A stretch of DNA of 64,000 nucleotides, taken from Bacteroidota bacterium (GTDB lineage Bacteria > Bacteroidota > Bacteroidia > Flavobacteriales > Flavobacteriaceae). The DNA lies in contig JAJRRO010000122.1 in assembly GCA_024279425.1 (NCBI GenBank), positions 1 through 64,000 of the forward strand. The letters run 5' to 3'. Numbering within the stretch: position 1 is the stretch's first letter; each line of letters begins with the position of its first letter. A model generated the notes under the pieces. The model had not been told where the DNA came from and did not search any database. It was given only the letters and a program-made list of their open reading frames with translations. Positions 45,300-54,766 of this stretch are shown piece after piece. A program made the translations under genes and the position numbers.

Positions 45300-46895
45300 T
45301 CAATTCTCCTTTAAGTACGATTTCAAGGCCAAGTATACCCCATTGCTCCACCCAAATCCATCTTGTACGGGATATTCGCCGCCGCCAGCATCCAAGGACA
45401 TATCCTCTACATTGTATTTTTCCACAAATTTGCCAGTATTGGTATAGACCTTTTCATTGATGGCCACCCATCTATTGGCAATAGTCTGGGCCAATTCTTT
45501 ATGGCCATAATTTTCCAATCCTTTAATGGTCATCCATTGAAGGGGAGCCCATCCATTGGGAGCATCCCATTGTTCTCCCGTATGATATAGCGTAGTAACG
45601 ACCCCGCCTGGTTTTAAGAAGTGTTTTTTTACATATGAAGCTACATTATCGGCCTGCGCTTGATTGGCCATTTCAAAGAAAAGGGGATAGACCATGGCTA
45701 AGGATTTTAAACCTGTCTGTTTCTGTTTCACCCAATTGTAATCCTCAAAAACACCGTCTACGTCATTAAAACTATAGGTGTTCAAAAACGCTTTCCTATT
45801 GGCCATACTTGATGTAAGGCTGGCAACATAGGCAGTATCATCTTTAAAACATGTGGTTAGTATTTCTTCAAGGCCATAAAGCAGTGCATTCAAATCCACT
45901 GGAATTATGTCTGTGGTCTCTATGGTCTCAATGGAGTTGCCGTCGGAAAACCAGCGCGAACTGTAATCCCATCCCGATTCTGCTCCGGACCTCAAATCGC
46001 GGTACATTTTCTTGCCTCCTCCCATTTTCTGAACTTGGGTAAAATCTTCTCGGTAGGATTCCTGCCTTGGGGTATCGCCTAAGTCGTAATATCGGTTCAT
46101 GATTCCCGATGGGGTACTTACACAATGTTTTATAGGAGTAGTTGTGGCCGAACGACCTTCCATCCAAAAATCATATTCTTTTTTAAGCACTTCTTTATAG
46201 TTTTCATAAACGGCATCTCCTTTGTGTGTGGCCAATAACTTTACCATTTGTGAAAAGAAGGGTGGTTGTGACCGGGTTATGTAATAGGTTCTGTTGCCAT
46301 TCGGAATATGGCCTATAGTATTGATGAGGTGCGCAAAATTGTCCAGCATATTTTCAATAAGTTCAAATTCGCCACTTTCGACCAGACCCAACATGGTAAA
46401 ATAACTGTCCCAATAATACACTTCTCTAAAACGTCCGCCCGGAACAACATAGGATTCGGGAAGTGGTATCAAAGTACTGCCCTCGGTTACCGTATCCGAT
46501 TCGCGTTTCAATACGGGCCAAAGGGCATTGACATGTTCGATGGCAGATCGGTTCGGGTCAGACTTGAAGCCTGATGATATGGAAGCGGGAACCTCAAAAT
46601 ATTTCAAAACAAAAGTGGTAAGATCAAAGCCCTCTTTATTCTTTTGATTCTCATAAGAGGCCCTGATTTCTTCATATGAAAATTTTGCGGTGCAGTCCAC
46701 AAAGGTCTTGCCGTCTTCAAACACTTCGTTCAATTGTACTTCGGCAAATAACTCGCCCAATAATACATCGGGAGTAGAAAGCTGTTGTGCTGTTTCAGTA
46801 AGAACTACCGTGGCATCTGTGGATTTTTTATCTGTTTTGACGTCAGATTTACACCCTATAATAAGGATAGCCAAAAAAGCAAGAAAATATCTCAT
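45300..46895 (-). CDS. treA: Alpha,alpha-trehalase (GH37) lipoprotein
   Basis: Splits trehalose into two glucose molecules. The 531-aa protein begins with a lipoprotein signal (FLAILIIGCKSD). Both GH37 signatures are present: PGGRFREVYYWDSYFTMLG near residue 150 and QWDAPNGWAPLQWM near residue 445. The catalytic acid/base pair of the family lies in DYSSRWFSD and the C-terminal EKYN region. A lipid anchor puts it in the periplasm or on the cell surface. It is not next to a trehalose importer. Confidence 0.92.
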   Translation of the reverse strand: MRYFLAFLAILIIGCKSDVKTDKKSTDATVVLTETAQQLSTPDVLLGELFAEVQLNEVFEDGKTFVDCTAKFSYEEIRASYENQKNKEGFDLTTFVLKYFEVPASISSGFKSDPNRSAIEHVNALWPVLKRESDTVTEGSTLIPLPESYVVPGGRFREVYYWDSYFTMLGLVESGEFELIENMLDNFAHLINTIGHIPNGNRTYYITRSQPPFFSQMVKLLATHKGDAVYENYKEVLKKEYDFWMEGRSATTTPIKHCVSTPSGIMNRYYDLGDTPRQESYREDFTQVQKMGGGKKMYRDLRSGAESGWDYSSRWFSDGNSIETIETTDIIPVDLNALLYGLEEILTTCFKDDTAYVASLTSSMANRKAFLNTYSFNDVDGVFEDYNWVKQKQTGLKSLAMVYPLFFEMANQAQADNVASYVKKHFLKPGGVVTTLYHTGEQWDAPNGWAPLQWMTIKGLENYGHKELAQTIANRWVAINEKVYTNTGKFVEKYNVEDMSLDAGGGEYPVQDGFGWSNGVYLALKSYLKEN

Positions 46896-46934
46896 AACAT
46901 GTGGCTTTGGAATTATATTCCAAAATAAGGTTTT

Positions 46935-48113
46935 TTATTTAAAAGCCTGGTGTCCAGTAATATCTGCTCCGGTAATCAATAAATGAATATCATGGGTGCC
47001 CTCATAGGTAATCACACTTTCAAGATTCATCATATGCCGCATAATGCTGTATTCCCCCGTAATGCCCATACCGCCCAAAACCTGTCTTGCCTCCCGTGCT
47101 ATTGTAATGGCCATCTCCACATTATTACGTTTGGCCATGGAGATTTGGGCCGTAGTGGCCCGCCCCTCATTTCGTAATTGTCCCAAACGGAAGGCCAATA
47201 ACTGTGCTTTGGTAATTTCAGTGATCATCTCAGCCAATTTCTTTTGTTGCAATTGGGTTGCCGCTATGGGTTTCCCAAATTGAATCCGTTCTTTGGCATA
47301 CCGCAAAGCCGTATCATAGCAATCCATCGCTGCTCCTATGGCACCCCAGGCAATACCATAACGGGCTGAGTCCAAGCAACCTAATGGTGCTCCCAATCCA
47401 TTTTTCCCGGGAAGTAAATTCTCTTTAGGGACCTTTACATTATCAAAAATAAGCTCCCCTGTGGCCGATGTCCGTAACGACCATTTGCCATGGGTTTCCG
47501 GGGTTGAAAAACCCTCCATACCACGTTCCACGATCAAACCATGAATACGACCTTCTTCATTCTTCGCCCACACTATGGCAATATCCGCAAAAGGGGAGTT
47601 CGATATCCATAGCTTGGCGCCGTTCAAAACATAGTGGTCTCCAGCATCTTTGAATTTGGTTTCCATGCCAGAGGGGTCAGATCCGTGGTTCGGTTCTGTA
47701 AGTCCAAAACACCCCATGAATTCCCCAGAGGCCAATTTCGGCAAATATTTTGTACGTTGTTCTTCGCTTCCGTATTTAAAAATGGGATACATGACCAAGG
47801 AGGATTGCACTGAGGCCGTAGAGCGTACACCGCTATCACCACGTTCTATTTCCTGCATAATAAGTCCGTAACTTATTTGATCCAATCCCGCACCACCATA
47901 TTCTTCAGGAATATAAGGGCCAAACGCACCGATTTCTGCCAAACCACCGATAATTTGTTTGGGGAATTCCGCTTTTTGGGCATATTCCTCAATGATGGGC
48001 GAGATGTCACGCTTTACCCATTGACGGGCCGCATCACGTACCAAAAGGTGTTCTTCAGATAATAAATCGTCTAGATTGTAGTAGTCGGGGGCCTCAAATA
48101 AATCTGGCTTCAT
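46935..48113 (-). CDS. gcdH: Glutaryl-CoA dehydrogenase (acyl-CoA dehydrogenase family)
   Basis: A 392-aa FAD enzyme. It shows GCFGLTEPNHGSDPSGMETK (FAD/substrate loop), LRTSATGELIFDNVKVP, QVLGGMGITGEYSIMRHMMN and the catalytic Glu in VITYEGTHDIHLL near residue 370. The TYEGTHDIH sequence and the N-terminal DLLSEEHLLVRDAARQWVKR fit the glutaryl-CoA group, which oxidatively decarboxylates glutaryl-CoA to crotonyl-CoA in lysine and tryptophan breakdown. It has its own well-formed promoter at 48130-48161. Confidence 0.88.
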   Translation of the reverse strand: MKPDLFEAPDYYNLDDLLSEEHLLVRDAARQWVKRDISPIIEEYAQKAEFPKQIIGGLAEIGAFGPYIPEEYGGAGLDQISYGLIMQEIERGDSGVRSTASVQSSLVMYPIFKYGSEEQRTKYLPKLASGEFMGCFGLTEPNHGSDPSGMETKFKDAGDHYVLNGAKLWISNSPFADIAIVWAKNEEGRIHGLIVERGMEGFSTPETHGKWSLRTSATGELIFDNVKVPKENLLPGKNGLGAPLGCLDSARYGIAWGAIGAAMDCYDTALRYAKERIQFGKPIAATQLQQKKLAEMITEITKAQLLAFRLGQLRNEGRATTAQISMAKRNNVEMAITIAREARQVLGGMGITGEYSIMRHMMNLESVITYEGTHDIHLLITGADITGHQAFK

Positions 48114-48129
48114 TTCAGTGAATTTTGGT

Positions 48130-48161
48130 CAAAGATAAATAAAGAAATATAACAGAACAAA
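48130..48161 (-). promoter_or_regulatory. Promoter of the glutaryl-CoA dehydrogenase gene
   Basis: On the minus strand TTTG (48161-48158), 20 bases, then TATCTTTG (48137-48130): a full Bacteroidota-type promoter. The start codon at 48113 is 16 bases further, so the leader is very short. Confidence 0.6.
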
Positions 48162-48178
48162 GCACCTAAGTTATATTT

Positions 48179-49267
48179 TTAAGCCTCCAAAAATTGGGCC
48201 AATAGCCTATGGAAATGATGCACGCCTTGCTCTCTGGTGGGCGAGAACCTACCTGCTTTATAGAATTGGGAGCGTACCCCTTTTTGGACGCTTTCAACGA
48301 CCTCCTCATCTTCCATTTCAACCTTGTCCAAAATGGAGCCAGCACCTTTTTCCAATTTAGAGGGGTCATATACATAACTGCGGAAAGAGACTTTGGTCCG
48401 GTCAACGGCCAAAGGTTCCACTATATTGACGGAAAGCCCCCAGGGATAAAAGTTAAACATCAAATTGGGAAAAACCCAGTAGTAATAGGCAGCAATTTTT
48501 TTTCCGTAATCGATGTGCCCTTCGGGTAGGTCAAAAACCGTATCGGTACCATCGGCGTAACCAATTTGCACATTGAGATGTTCATGCAATACAGTATCGT
48601 AATTTCCATAATCCAGTACTGAATTTAGATCCTCATGCACAAAGGGTATGTGAAAGCCTTCCAAATAATTGTCGCAATAGAGGGCCCAGTGCGCATTAAC
48701 ATAATAATCTTTGGAACGGTTTTCATCAAGTTTAAATTCATCTAAAGATAAAAATCCGACACGTTCGTTCATGGTATCGATTACTTTTTGAAACTCAAAT
48801 GAGGGGTTTAGTCCAACAAATAAAAATGGTCCCCAATGTTTTAATGCAAACTTGTGCAAGCTGTCACAAGGCCTAGGGAAATCTTGGGTGTCCTTGAATT
48901 CTGGCATATGCTCAAAAGTGCCATCCAATTGAAAGCATCTACCATGGTAACCACAGATCAATTTTTTTGTTTTACCAGAGGAGTTGACCACCAAATTGCC
49001 TCTATGGGTACATACATTACTTAAACAATGCATATCTCCAGAAGCGTCTTTGGTCAAAAGTAGGGGTTCGGTCAAAAAGTTCTCCAACACAACAAACGGG
49101 TGTATTTGTTGAGGGGTTTCTACCAAATCCCTATGGCCAATCCAATGCCACGATGTAAGAAAAATTTTATTCTTAATGGCTTCAAAGACTTCAGGATCTC
49201 TATAAAAGGATGCTGGCAATGTTTCTGCTTTGGTAATATCCGGATTTACGAAGAATCTAGCTGACAT
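48179..49267 (-). CDS. Rieske-type ring-hydroxylating oxygenase, alpha subunit
   Basis: A 362-aa protein with a Rieske [2Fe-2S] domain (Cys86-x-His88 in CTHRGN and Cys105/His108 in CGYHGRC) and a catalytic domain with the mononuclear iron site (CDNYLEGFHIPFVHEDL). It belongs to the group that includes choline/carnitine/betaine-type monooxygenases as well as aromatic dioxygenases. A reductase partner is not in the window. Transcribed toward gcdH, which has its own promoter. Substrate undetermined. Confidence 0.85.
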   Translation of the reverse strand: MSARFFVNPDITKAETLPASFYRDPEVFEAIKNKIFLTSWHWIGHRDLVETPQQIHPFVVLENFLTEPLLLTKDASGDMHCLSNVCTHRGNLVVNSSGKTKKLICGYHGRCFQLDGTFEHMPEFKDTQDFPRPCDSLHKFALKHWGPFLFVGLNPSFEFQKVIDTMNERVGFLSLDEFKLDENRSKDYYVNAHWALYCDNYLEGFHIPFVHEDLNSVLDYGNYDTVLHEHLNVQIGYADGTDTVFDLPEGHIDYGKKIAAYYYWVFPNLMFNFYPWGLSVNIVEPLAVDRTKVSFRSYVYDPSKLEKGAGSILDKVEMEDEEVVESVQKGVRSQFYKAGRFSPTREQGVHHFHRLLAQFLEA

Positions 49268-49337
49268 TGATTATTAATTGTATATTGAAGCTGCTTCTAA
49301 TTTACACAATATATTAAACTCCCATAAAACAATTTGA

Positions 49338-50645
49338 ATGAATTCAAAACCTCAAAAAATAGGGTTGATTACGACCACCTCATTAGTAATAGGAAACATG
49401 ATAGGTGCTGGTATATTCCTTGTTCCTTCAACATTGGCGTCTTATGGTAGTATAAGTTTATTAGGATGGCTTTTTACGGCTGCCGGTGCCCTTGTACTAG
49501 CCAAGATATTTAGCAATATGAGTAAAATCATTGTAAATAAAAGTGGAGGGCCTTATGTTTATTCAAAGGCAGGATTTGGGGATTTTATCGGTTTTCTGGT
49601 GGCTTGGGGATTTTGGATCTCGATTTGGGTAAGTAATGCGGCTGTCGTAATTGCCATTATTGGTGCCTTGAGTCATTTTTTTCCAGTTCTAGAATCAAAT
49701 TCAATACTTGCAGTTGCCGTTGGAATGAGCATAATCTGGTTGTTGACATGGATTAATTCCAAAGGCGTCAAGTCGTCGGGTAAGATTCAAGTAGTTACAA
49801 CTATATTAAAATTGTTACCTCTTGTTTTTGTGATTTTCGTTGGTATTTTATTTTTTGATATTGATAATTTCCCTTCGTTTAATTTAACAGGTAAATCAGA
49901 TTGGCTTGCAATCACCTCTGCCGCAACAATTACACTTTATGCGTTTTTGGGTATTGAAAGTGCTTCCATACCAGCAGAAAATATTGAAACTCCTGAAAAA
50001 ACGGTACCAAAAGCCACAATGCTCGGAACCATAATCGTAACATTAGTTTACATACTTGGTTCTGTTGTATTATTCGGTATTTTACCAATAGAGACCTTAC
50101 AAAGTTCTGCTAAACCTTTTGCCGACGCCGGAACTGTTATTGGAGGTGAAGCAGCTGGGTATTTTGTGGCAGCGGGAGCCGCTATATCTGGGATTGGCTG
50201 TCTCAATGGATGGATTTTGCTTTCAGGGCAATTGCCTATGGCTACGGCAAAGGATAACATGTTTCCACGACTGTTTAAAAACGAAAATAAATATGGGGCT
50301 CCTTATATGGGCTTATTACTTGGAAGTGGATTAAGCTCAGCTCTTTTACTAATGAATTTATCAGATGGGTTGGTAGAAAAGTTTACCTTTCTTGTCACCA
50401 TAACAGTATTCACTGCACTGATTCCCTATTTATTTGTCGCCGCAGCATATGTTATTGTAGTGATCGAAAAGAATTTACACTTTAATAATGCTATTAAAAC
50501 GTTTACATTGGGTACCCTAGGGGCGACCTATTCCATTTGGGCTATTTTTGGTACAGGATCAGATACTGTTTTTTATGGGTTTTTATTACTATTGGCGGGA
50601 ATACCATTTTATGTGTTGATGCAATGGAACAAACGTGAAAAGTAA
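49338..50645 (+). CDS. APC-family amino acid permease (AdiC/basic amino acid-like)
   Basis: Inner-membrane transporter of 435 aa with twelve helices. TTTSLVIGNMIGAGIFLVPS in helix 1 is close to the substrate motif of AdiC-type arginine/agmatine exchangers, and the SGGPYVYSKAGFGDFIGFL and LYAFLGIESASIPAENIETP segments are typical. Its stop overlaps the next gene's ATG by one base (50645), tying it to an amidinohydrolase-family protein and suggesting an arginine-type or citrulline-type substrate. Confidence 0.85.
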   Translation: MNSKPQKIGLITTTSLVIGNMIGAGIFLVPSTLASYGSISLLGWLFTAAGALVLAKIFSNMSKIIVNKSGGPYVYSKAGFGDFIGFLVAWGFWISIWVSNAAVVIAIIGALSHFFPVLESNSILAVAVGMSIIWLLTWINSKGVKSSGKIQVVTTILKLLPLVFVIFVGILFFDIDNFPSFNLTGKSDWLAITSAATITLYAFLGIESASIPAENIETPEKTVPKATMLGTIIVTLVYILGSVVLFGILPIETLQSSAKPFADAGTVIGGEAAGYFVAAGAAISGIGCLNGWILLSGQLPMATAKDNMFPRLFKNENKYGAPYMGLLLGSGLSSALLLMNLSDGLVEKFTFLVTITVFTALIPYLFVAAAYVIVVIEKNLHFNNAIKTFTLGTLGATYSIWAIFGTGSDTVFYGFLLLLAGIPFYVLMQWNKREK

Positions 50646-51523
50646 TGAAGTTAACGTGCCATTCTGAATACCTTCCTTTGGCTTCGGTTTATATTAAAAC
50701 TGCTGCCGATGCCTGTATTGATGATAAGAAATTAAAGGCTGAATGGGAAACCCTCAACTATCTTTCCTGTCCTGAATTGTTGGAATCCAAGATTGAATAT
50801 ATTGCATTTGAAACCATCCTGAAAAAGGAAGGTGTTGTTATACACTATTTTCCGAGAGACAAGCATTTGTCTTTGGATTCAATGTATTGTAGAGATGCAT
50901 CAATCGCTACGAATCATGGAATGATCATCTGTACTATGGGAAAAGAAGGAAGAAGATTAGAACCCGAAGCCCAACAAAGAACATTCCAAGCCAATGATAT
51001 TCCTGTTTTAGGTGCTATTTAGGCCCCAGGCACCCTTGAGGGTGGTGATGTAGCCTGGTTGAATGAAAAAACCTTGGCCGTTGGTCATACGTATCGGACG
51101 AATGAAGAGGGAATACGACAGTTGAAGAACTTCCTTACTCCAATTGGCGTTGAAGTAATTGTGGTCGATTTACCGCATTATAAAGGAACTGAAGATGTGT
51201 TTCATCTCATGTCCATTCTAAGTCTGGTGGATAAAGATTTGGCTGTGGTGTACTCTCCCCTAATGCCGATTCGATTTCGAAATCAGTTGTTGCAGATGGG
51301 TTTTGAATTGATTGAGGTGCATGAAGATGAATTCGAAAGTCTGGGCTGCAATGTATTGGCTATAGGGTCTCGAAAATGTGTTATGGTTGAGGGCAACCCT
51401 AAGACGCAAGCGGCTCTTGAAAGTGCAGGCTGCCAAGTATTTACGTATAGTGGTTTAGAAATCAGCATTAAAGGAGGTGGTGGCCCCACTTGCTTGACAC
51501 GGCCAATAAACAGGGTAGTGTAA
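50645..51523 (+). pseudogene. Arginine deiminase/DDAH-superfamily hydrolase with an in-frame TAG
   Basis: Two open segments (50645-51022 and 51059-51523) lie in the same frame and together give a normal amidinohydrolase of 292 codons: SLDSMYCRDASIATNHGMII, then PVLGAI, TAG at 51020-51022, APGTLEGGDVAWLNEKTLAV, VFHLMSILSLVDKDLAVV with the catalytic His, and GGGGPTCLTRPINRV with the catalytic Cys. A GAG-to-TAG change (Glu) is the simplest cause, since an acidic residue commonly precedes the APGTLEGGD motif in relatives. All catalytic motifs downstream are intact. Confidence 0.78.
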
Positions 51524-51525
51524 AA

Positions 51526-52236
51526 CTACATTTTCAGATAAAAACCCCTAGTTAATTCGGTGTAAGCATCAGTATATCTATGTCGTTTAATTTCGATAGT
51601 GAGGCTATCCTGGAGAATTTCTTTTTGACCGAACGACAATTCCATCAAACTTCTTTTGACATCAGAAGTGGGATTGCCCTTTAGGTGGGTGATGCGCTCT
51701 GGGTAGAGTCCCATTTGGGCAGCCAAATCAGCAAATGGTCTTTCTTCTTTAAAAGGAATAATCGTTGAAAAGATGCCCGAGGGAGAAAGCAGTTTGGAAA
51801 CCGCATCAAGCAATTCGTCAAACGGAAGCGATTGGTTCTGCCTTGCCATATCCCGGGTAACATTTCCACTGGAAACGACTTCGGAATAGAAAGGCGGATT
51901 AGAAACAATCAAATCGTATTGATCTTCAATTTCATCAACAAACTCATCCAGCCCCGCGTGGTAACAAAAGAGTCGGTCACCCCAGGGGGATGCCTCAAAA
52001 TTCTCGACGGACTGCTCATAAGCATCTTCGTCTATTTCAATGGCATCAATGGTTTCAGTCCCACTTCGTTGTGCTAACATTAAAGCAATAAGTCCGGTTC
52101 CGGCGCCAATGTCCAAGATGGAATGTGGATTGTTTTCTAAAGAAGTCCACGCCCCCAATAGTACCCCATCCGTACCAATTTTCATGGCGCAGCGATTTTG
52201 ATGAATGGTGAATTGTTTGAATTTGAAGGGCTCCAT
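51526..52236 (-). CDS. trmN6: tRNA1(Val) (adenine(37)-N6)-methyltransferase
   Basis: A 236-aa SAM-dependent methyltransferase. It starts MEPFKFKQFTIHQNRCAMKI with the conserved KIGTDGVLLGAW, has the SAM loop LDIGAGTGLIALMLAQ near residue 42 and the N6-adenine catalytic motif NPPF at 113-116. It methylates A37 of tRNA1(Val). It ends two bases beyond the stop of the disrupted amidinohydrolase gene, converging. Confidence 0.9.
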   Translation of the reverse strand: MEPFKFKQFTIHQNRCAMKIGTDGVLLGAWTSLENNPHSILDIGAGTGLIALMLAQRSGTETIDAIEIDEDAYEQSVENFEASPWGDRLFCYHAGLDEFVDEIEDQYDLIVSNPPFYSEVVSSGNVTRDMARQNQSLPFDELLDAVSKLLSPSGIFSTIIPFKEERPFADLAAQMGLYPERITHLKGNPTSDVKRSLMELSFGQKEILQDSLTIEIKRHRYTDAYTELTRGFYLKM

Positions 52237-52375
52237 AATTAGTATTCTGTCGCGTCGAGCGGAGTCGAGACGTTTTCTAAAGGAATTATAAACCCGCAGT
52301 TCTCGACTCCTGCTTTTTCTTACATAGTAAGTATTAGTTCCCTCGATTTACTATTTTTCTATCGTCATTTTTTTT

Positions 52376-52805
52376 GTCATTCCTGTGCAGACAGGAATCC
52401 ATTCTATTCATACCAATCACTGGCTAGATCATTCCATTGTGGATTGTCTTTCTCAATAAGATTGATTTTCCATTGGCGTTTCCACTTTTTTATTCGTTTT
52501 TCTCGTAATATGGCGTATTGGACATATTGGTAACTTTCCATATAAACCAACTTATCCAACTCATATTTATTTGTAAAACCTTCAATCAACTTGTTCTTGT
52601 GTTCATATATTCTTCTTTCCAAATGATTGGTCATTCCAATGTAAAGGGTTCCATTCTTTTTGTTGGTTAGGATGTAAACATAATATTGATGTTGGATAGT
52701 GTGCATATCTTCTTACGGATTCCTGCCTTAGCAGGAATGACACCTATTGCTTTATTCTTTTACATGAGGGCCTTGATTATGGATTCCTGTCTGCACAGGA
52801 ATGAC
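52376..52805 (+). repeat. GIY-YIG gene bounded by a perfect 26-bp inverted repeat
   Basis: 52376-52401 (starting GTCATTCCTGTGCAGACAGG) is the exact reverse complement of 52780-52805. Each arm also folds on itself (TTCCTGT/ACAGGAA). A third, related copy of opposite orientation to the left arm lies at 52714-52738 (GATTCCTGCCTTAGCAGGAA). The family recurs at 17855, 28016 and 30557. Confidence 0.75.
52404..52706 (-). CDS. GIY-YIG nuclease-domain protein
   Basis: A 100-aa protein with the complete single-domain GIY-YIG pattern: YYVYILTNKKNGTLYIGMTN (Tyr and Tyr-Ile-Gly), ERRIYEHKNK with the catalytic Arg, and the Glu in REKRIKKWKRQWK. Such stand-alone UvrC/YhbQ-like proteins are frequent in Bacteroidota. 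It fills the space inside the 26-bp inverted repeat, with its stop codon three bases from the left arm. Confidence 0.88.
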   Translation of the reverse strand: MHTIQHQYYVYILTNKKNGTLYIGMTNHLERRIYEHKNKLIEGFTNKYELDKLVYMESYQYVQYAILREKRIKKWKRQWKINLIEKDNPQWNDLASDWYE

Positions 52806-52817
52806 AACCAATGGGAT

Positions 52818-54242
52818 TTATTCAACTCTTCCCGGTTCCCGGTTCTCAGTACCTTCCAATTCCAATAAGGAATCACCAAGTTTTGAACGCATTTCATTAG
52901 CAAGTACCTTTATTTCTGCCACTACTTGGGGGTTTTCATCGGCAAGGTTTTTGGTTTCGCTAATGTCGCTTTCAATGTCGTACAATTCGATTTCTTCCAT
53001 ATCAACCATCCTATAGGCTCCTGGCAGGCCATCCTTACCAGGCTCTTGTCCGTCCATGGTGCGATATCGATGAGGGAAGTACATTTTCCATTTTCCATAG
53101 CGTACCCCGAACAATTCGTTGACACGATAATAAAAGAAGTAGGCCTTTTGTGGGCTTTCGGTATTTTCCCCGCTCAATAGGTTCCAGGCACTTTTCCCGT
53201 CAATAGTTTTTTCCGGTAGTTCGGATTGTGTGACTTCAGCTATGGTGGGAAGTAGGTCAATGGCCATCATGGGAGTATCACTTATTTGACCGGCTTTTAC
53301 TTTATCGGGATATTTCATAATAAACGGTACACGCTGACCACCATCCCAACCGGTACCCTTACCTTCTCGTAAAGGGAGTGCGCTGCCTGCATGATTGCCA
53401 TAGGCCAACCAAGGACCATTGTCTGAAGTAAAGATGACGATGGTATTATCATCAATGCCATTTTTTTTCAAGGCATCCAATATCTGTCCTACGGACCAAT
53501 CAATTTCCATGATGACATCGCCATAGAGTCCTCTTTTTGATTTTCCTTTGAACTTCTCTGATACAAAGAGAGGTACATGAGGCTGAGGATGTGGTACATA
53601 TAGAAAGAAAGGATTATCCTTATTCCTGTTGATGAAATCCACACTGCGTTCCGTCAGTTGAGTAGTAAGTTGTGATTGATCGGTCAATGTATCTATAACC
53701 GTTTCGTTTTCAAATAATGGCAGGGGAGGAAAATTGAATACTTCTCCTTGCCAAGGGTGGAACGGCCACATATCATTGGAATAAGGAATGCCAAAATACT
53801 CATCAAACCCATGACGAGTAGGTAAGAATTTAGGATCGTCACCCAAATGCCATTTCCCAAAAATGGCGGTTTTATATCCGTTGGCCTTTAGCATTTCGGC
53901 CAATGTGGTCTCAGAGGCATTTATTCCGATTTTCTGGCCTGGACCCAGGGCATTATGTATGCCAATGCGATTTGGGTAACATCCCGTAAGTATACCGGCT
54001 CTGGATGCGGAACAAATAGGCTGGGCAGAATAGTAGTTGGTCAATTTAATCCCTTCCTTGGCCATTTGGTCCAGATTAGGGGTTTCGATATCCGGAGATC
54101 CAAAAACACCAACATCTTGATACCCCTGATCATCTGTAAAAATAAGAACTACATTTGGAGCTTTTTTTATTTCAGGAGCTGGCTTTTCCCCGCAGGCAAA
54201 AACTAGGAGTATACCTAAGCAAATAAAAATATTCTTTATCAT
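52818..54242 (-). CDS. Sulfatase (formylglycine type I) lipoprotein
   Basis: A 474-aa lipoprotein (GILLVFACGE, Cys17) of the arylsulfatase family. Metal site FTDDQGYQDVG near residue 35; signature CSASRAGILTG with Cys77 as formylglycine precursor, an Ala replacing the usual Pro in C-x-P-S-R; GKWHLGD and SDNGPWLAYGNHAGS follow. The final residues (GTENREPGRVE) come from a repeat-like GGTTCCCGGTTCTC tract and are not typical of the family. Similar in layout to the sulfatase at 56096, so the two may share substrate types. Confidence 0.88.
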   Translation of the reverse strand: MIKNIFICLGILLVFACGEKPAPEIKKAPNVVLIFTDDQGYQDVGVFGSPDIETPNLDQMAKEGIKLTNYYSAQPICSASRAGILTGCYPNRIGIHNALGPGQKIGINASETTLAEMLKANGYKTAIFGKWHLGDDPKFLPTRHGFDEYFGIPYSNDMWPFHPWQGEVFNFPPLPLFENETVIDTLTDQSQLTTQLTERSVDFINRNKDNPFFLYVPHPQPHVPLFVSEKFKGKSKRGLYGDVIMEIDWSVGQILDALKKNGIDDNTIVIFTSDNGPWLAYGNHAGSALPLREGKGTGWDGGQRVPFIMKYPDKVKAGQISDTPMMAIDLLPTIAEVTQSELPEKTIDGKSAWNLLSGENTESPQKAYFFYYRVNELFGVRYGKWKMYFPHRYRTMDGQEPGKDGLPGAYRMVDMEEIELYDIESDISETKNLADENPQVVAEIKVLANEMRSKLGDSLLELEGTENREPGRVE

Positions 54243-54323
54243 ATGTTTGTTGTTAATGTGTTTGTCATCTATACTTTAACGTATCTGTGTGATGCAAAAA
54301 TTAATTAAATAACATTCGCCTTA

Positions 54324-54617
54324 TCAAGAAATTGATTCATAGTCTATTTCAAGAAATTTTTCGACGCCATCCACCCAATAATCTTGTATAAATGCCTTAT
54401 GAGAGGGATGCTCATTATAGTTTTTGTAAGCTAGAGAGGTTTCGAATTCCATAGATAAGCCATAGTCAAATCTGTTTTTTTTATTCGTTTGACGGTAACT
54501 TTGAAGGTTATTTACACCAGGAATGGCTGCTAATTGATTTGCAGCCTCTAGAAAAACCTTTTCCCGCACTGAGCCTTTAGCATATTTCAATTTAAAAAGA
54601 ACGGAATGCATAATCAT
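54324..54617 (-). CDS. Dabb-family (stress-responsive A/B barrel) protein
   Basis: A 97-aa single-domain protein beginning MIMHSVLFKLKYAKGS, with IPGVNNLQSYRQTNKKNRFD and FETSLAYKNYNEHPSHKAFI, then DYWV: the typical Dabb pattern (HxxxFK at the N-terminus, HPxHxxF late). Dimeric ferredoxin-like barrels of this kind include small oxygenases and cyclases. An alternative ATG at 54611 would shorten it by two residues. Its function is unknown. Confidence 0.85.
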   Translation of the reverse strand: MIMHSVLFKLKYAKGSVREKVFLEAANQLAAIPGVNNLQSYRQTNKKNRFDYGLSMEFETSLAYKNYNEHPSHKAFIQDYWVDGVEKFLEIDYESIS

Positions 54618-54766
54618 GAATTTATTTTAAGAATGTCTGGGTTGGATTAGAAACCAATTCTGAACGCCATTTGAATAGCACAAAGCAGTTTTAAAAGTAG
54701 TGATATTTCCGCTCTTATTTGGGGTTGAATATTTTTAGGGCGAATAGGAGTATGGTTTGGTTTTCG

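Noticed and set aside
51020-51022. TAG read as pyrrolysine
   Set aside because: No Pyl machinery is visible, the organism group does not use it, and the position is occupied by an acidic residue type in the family context.
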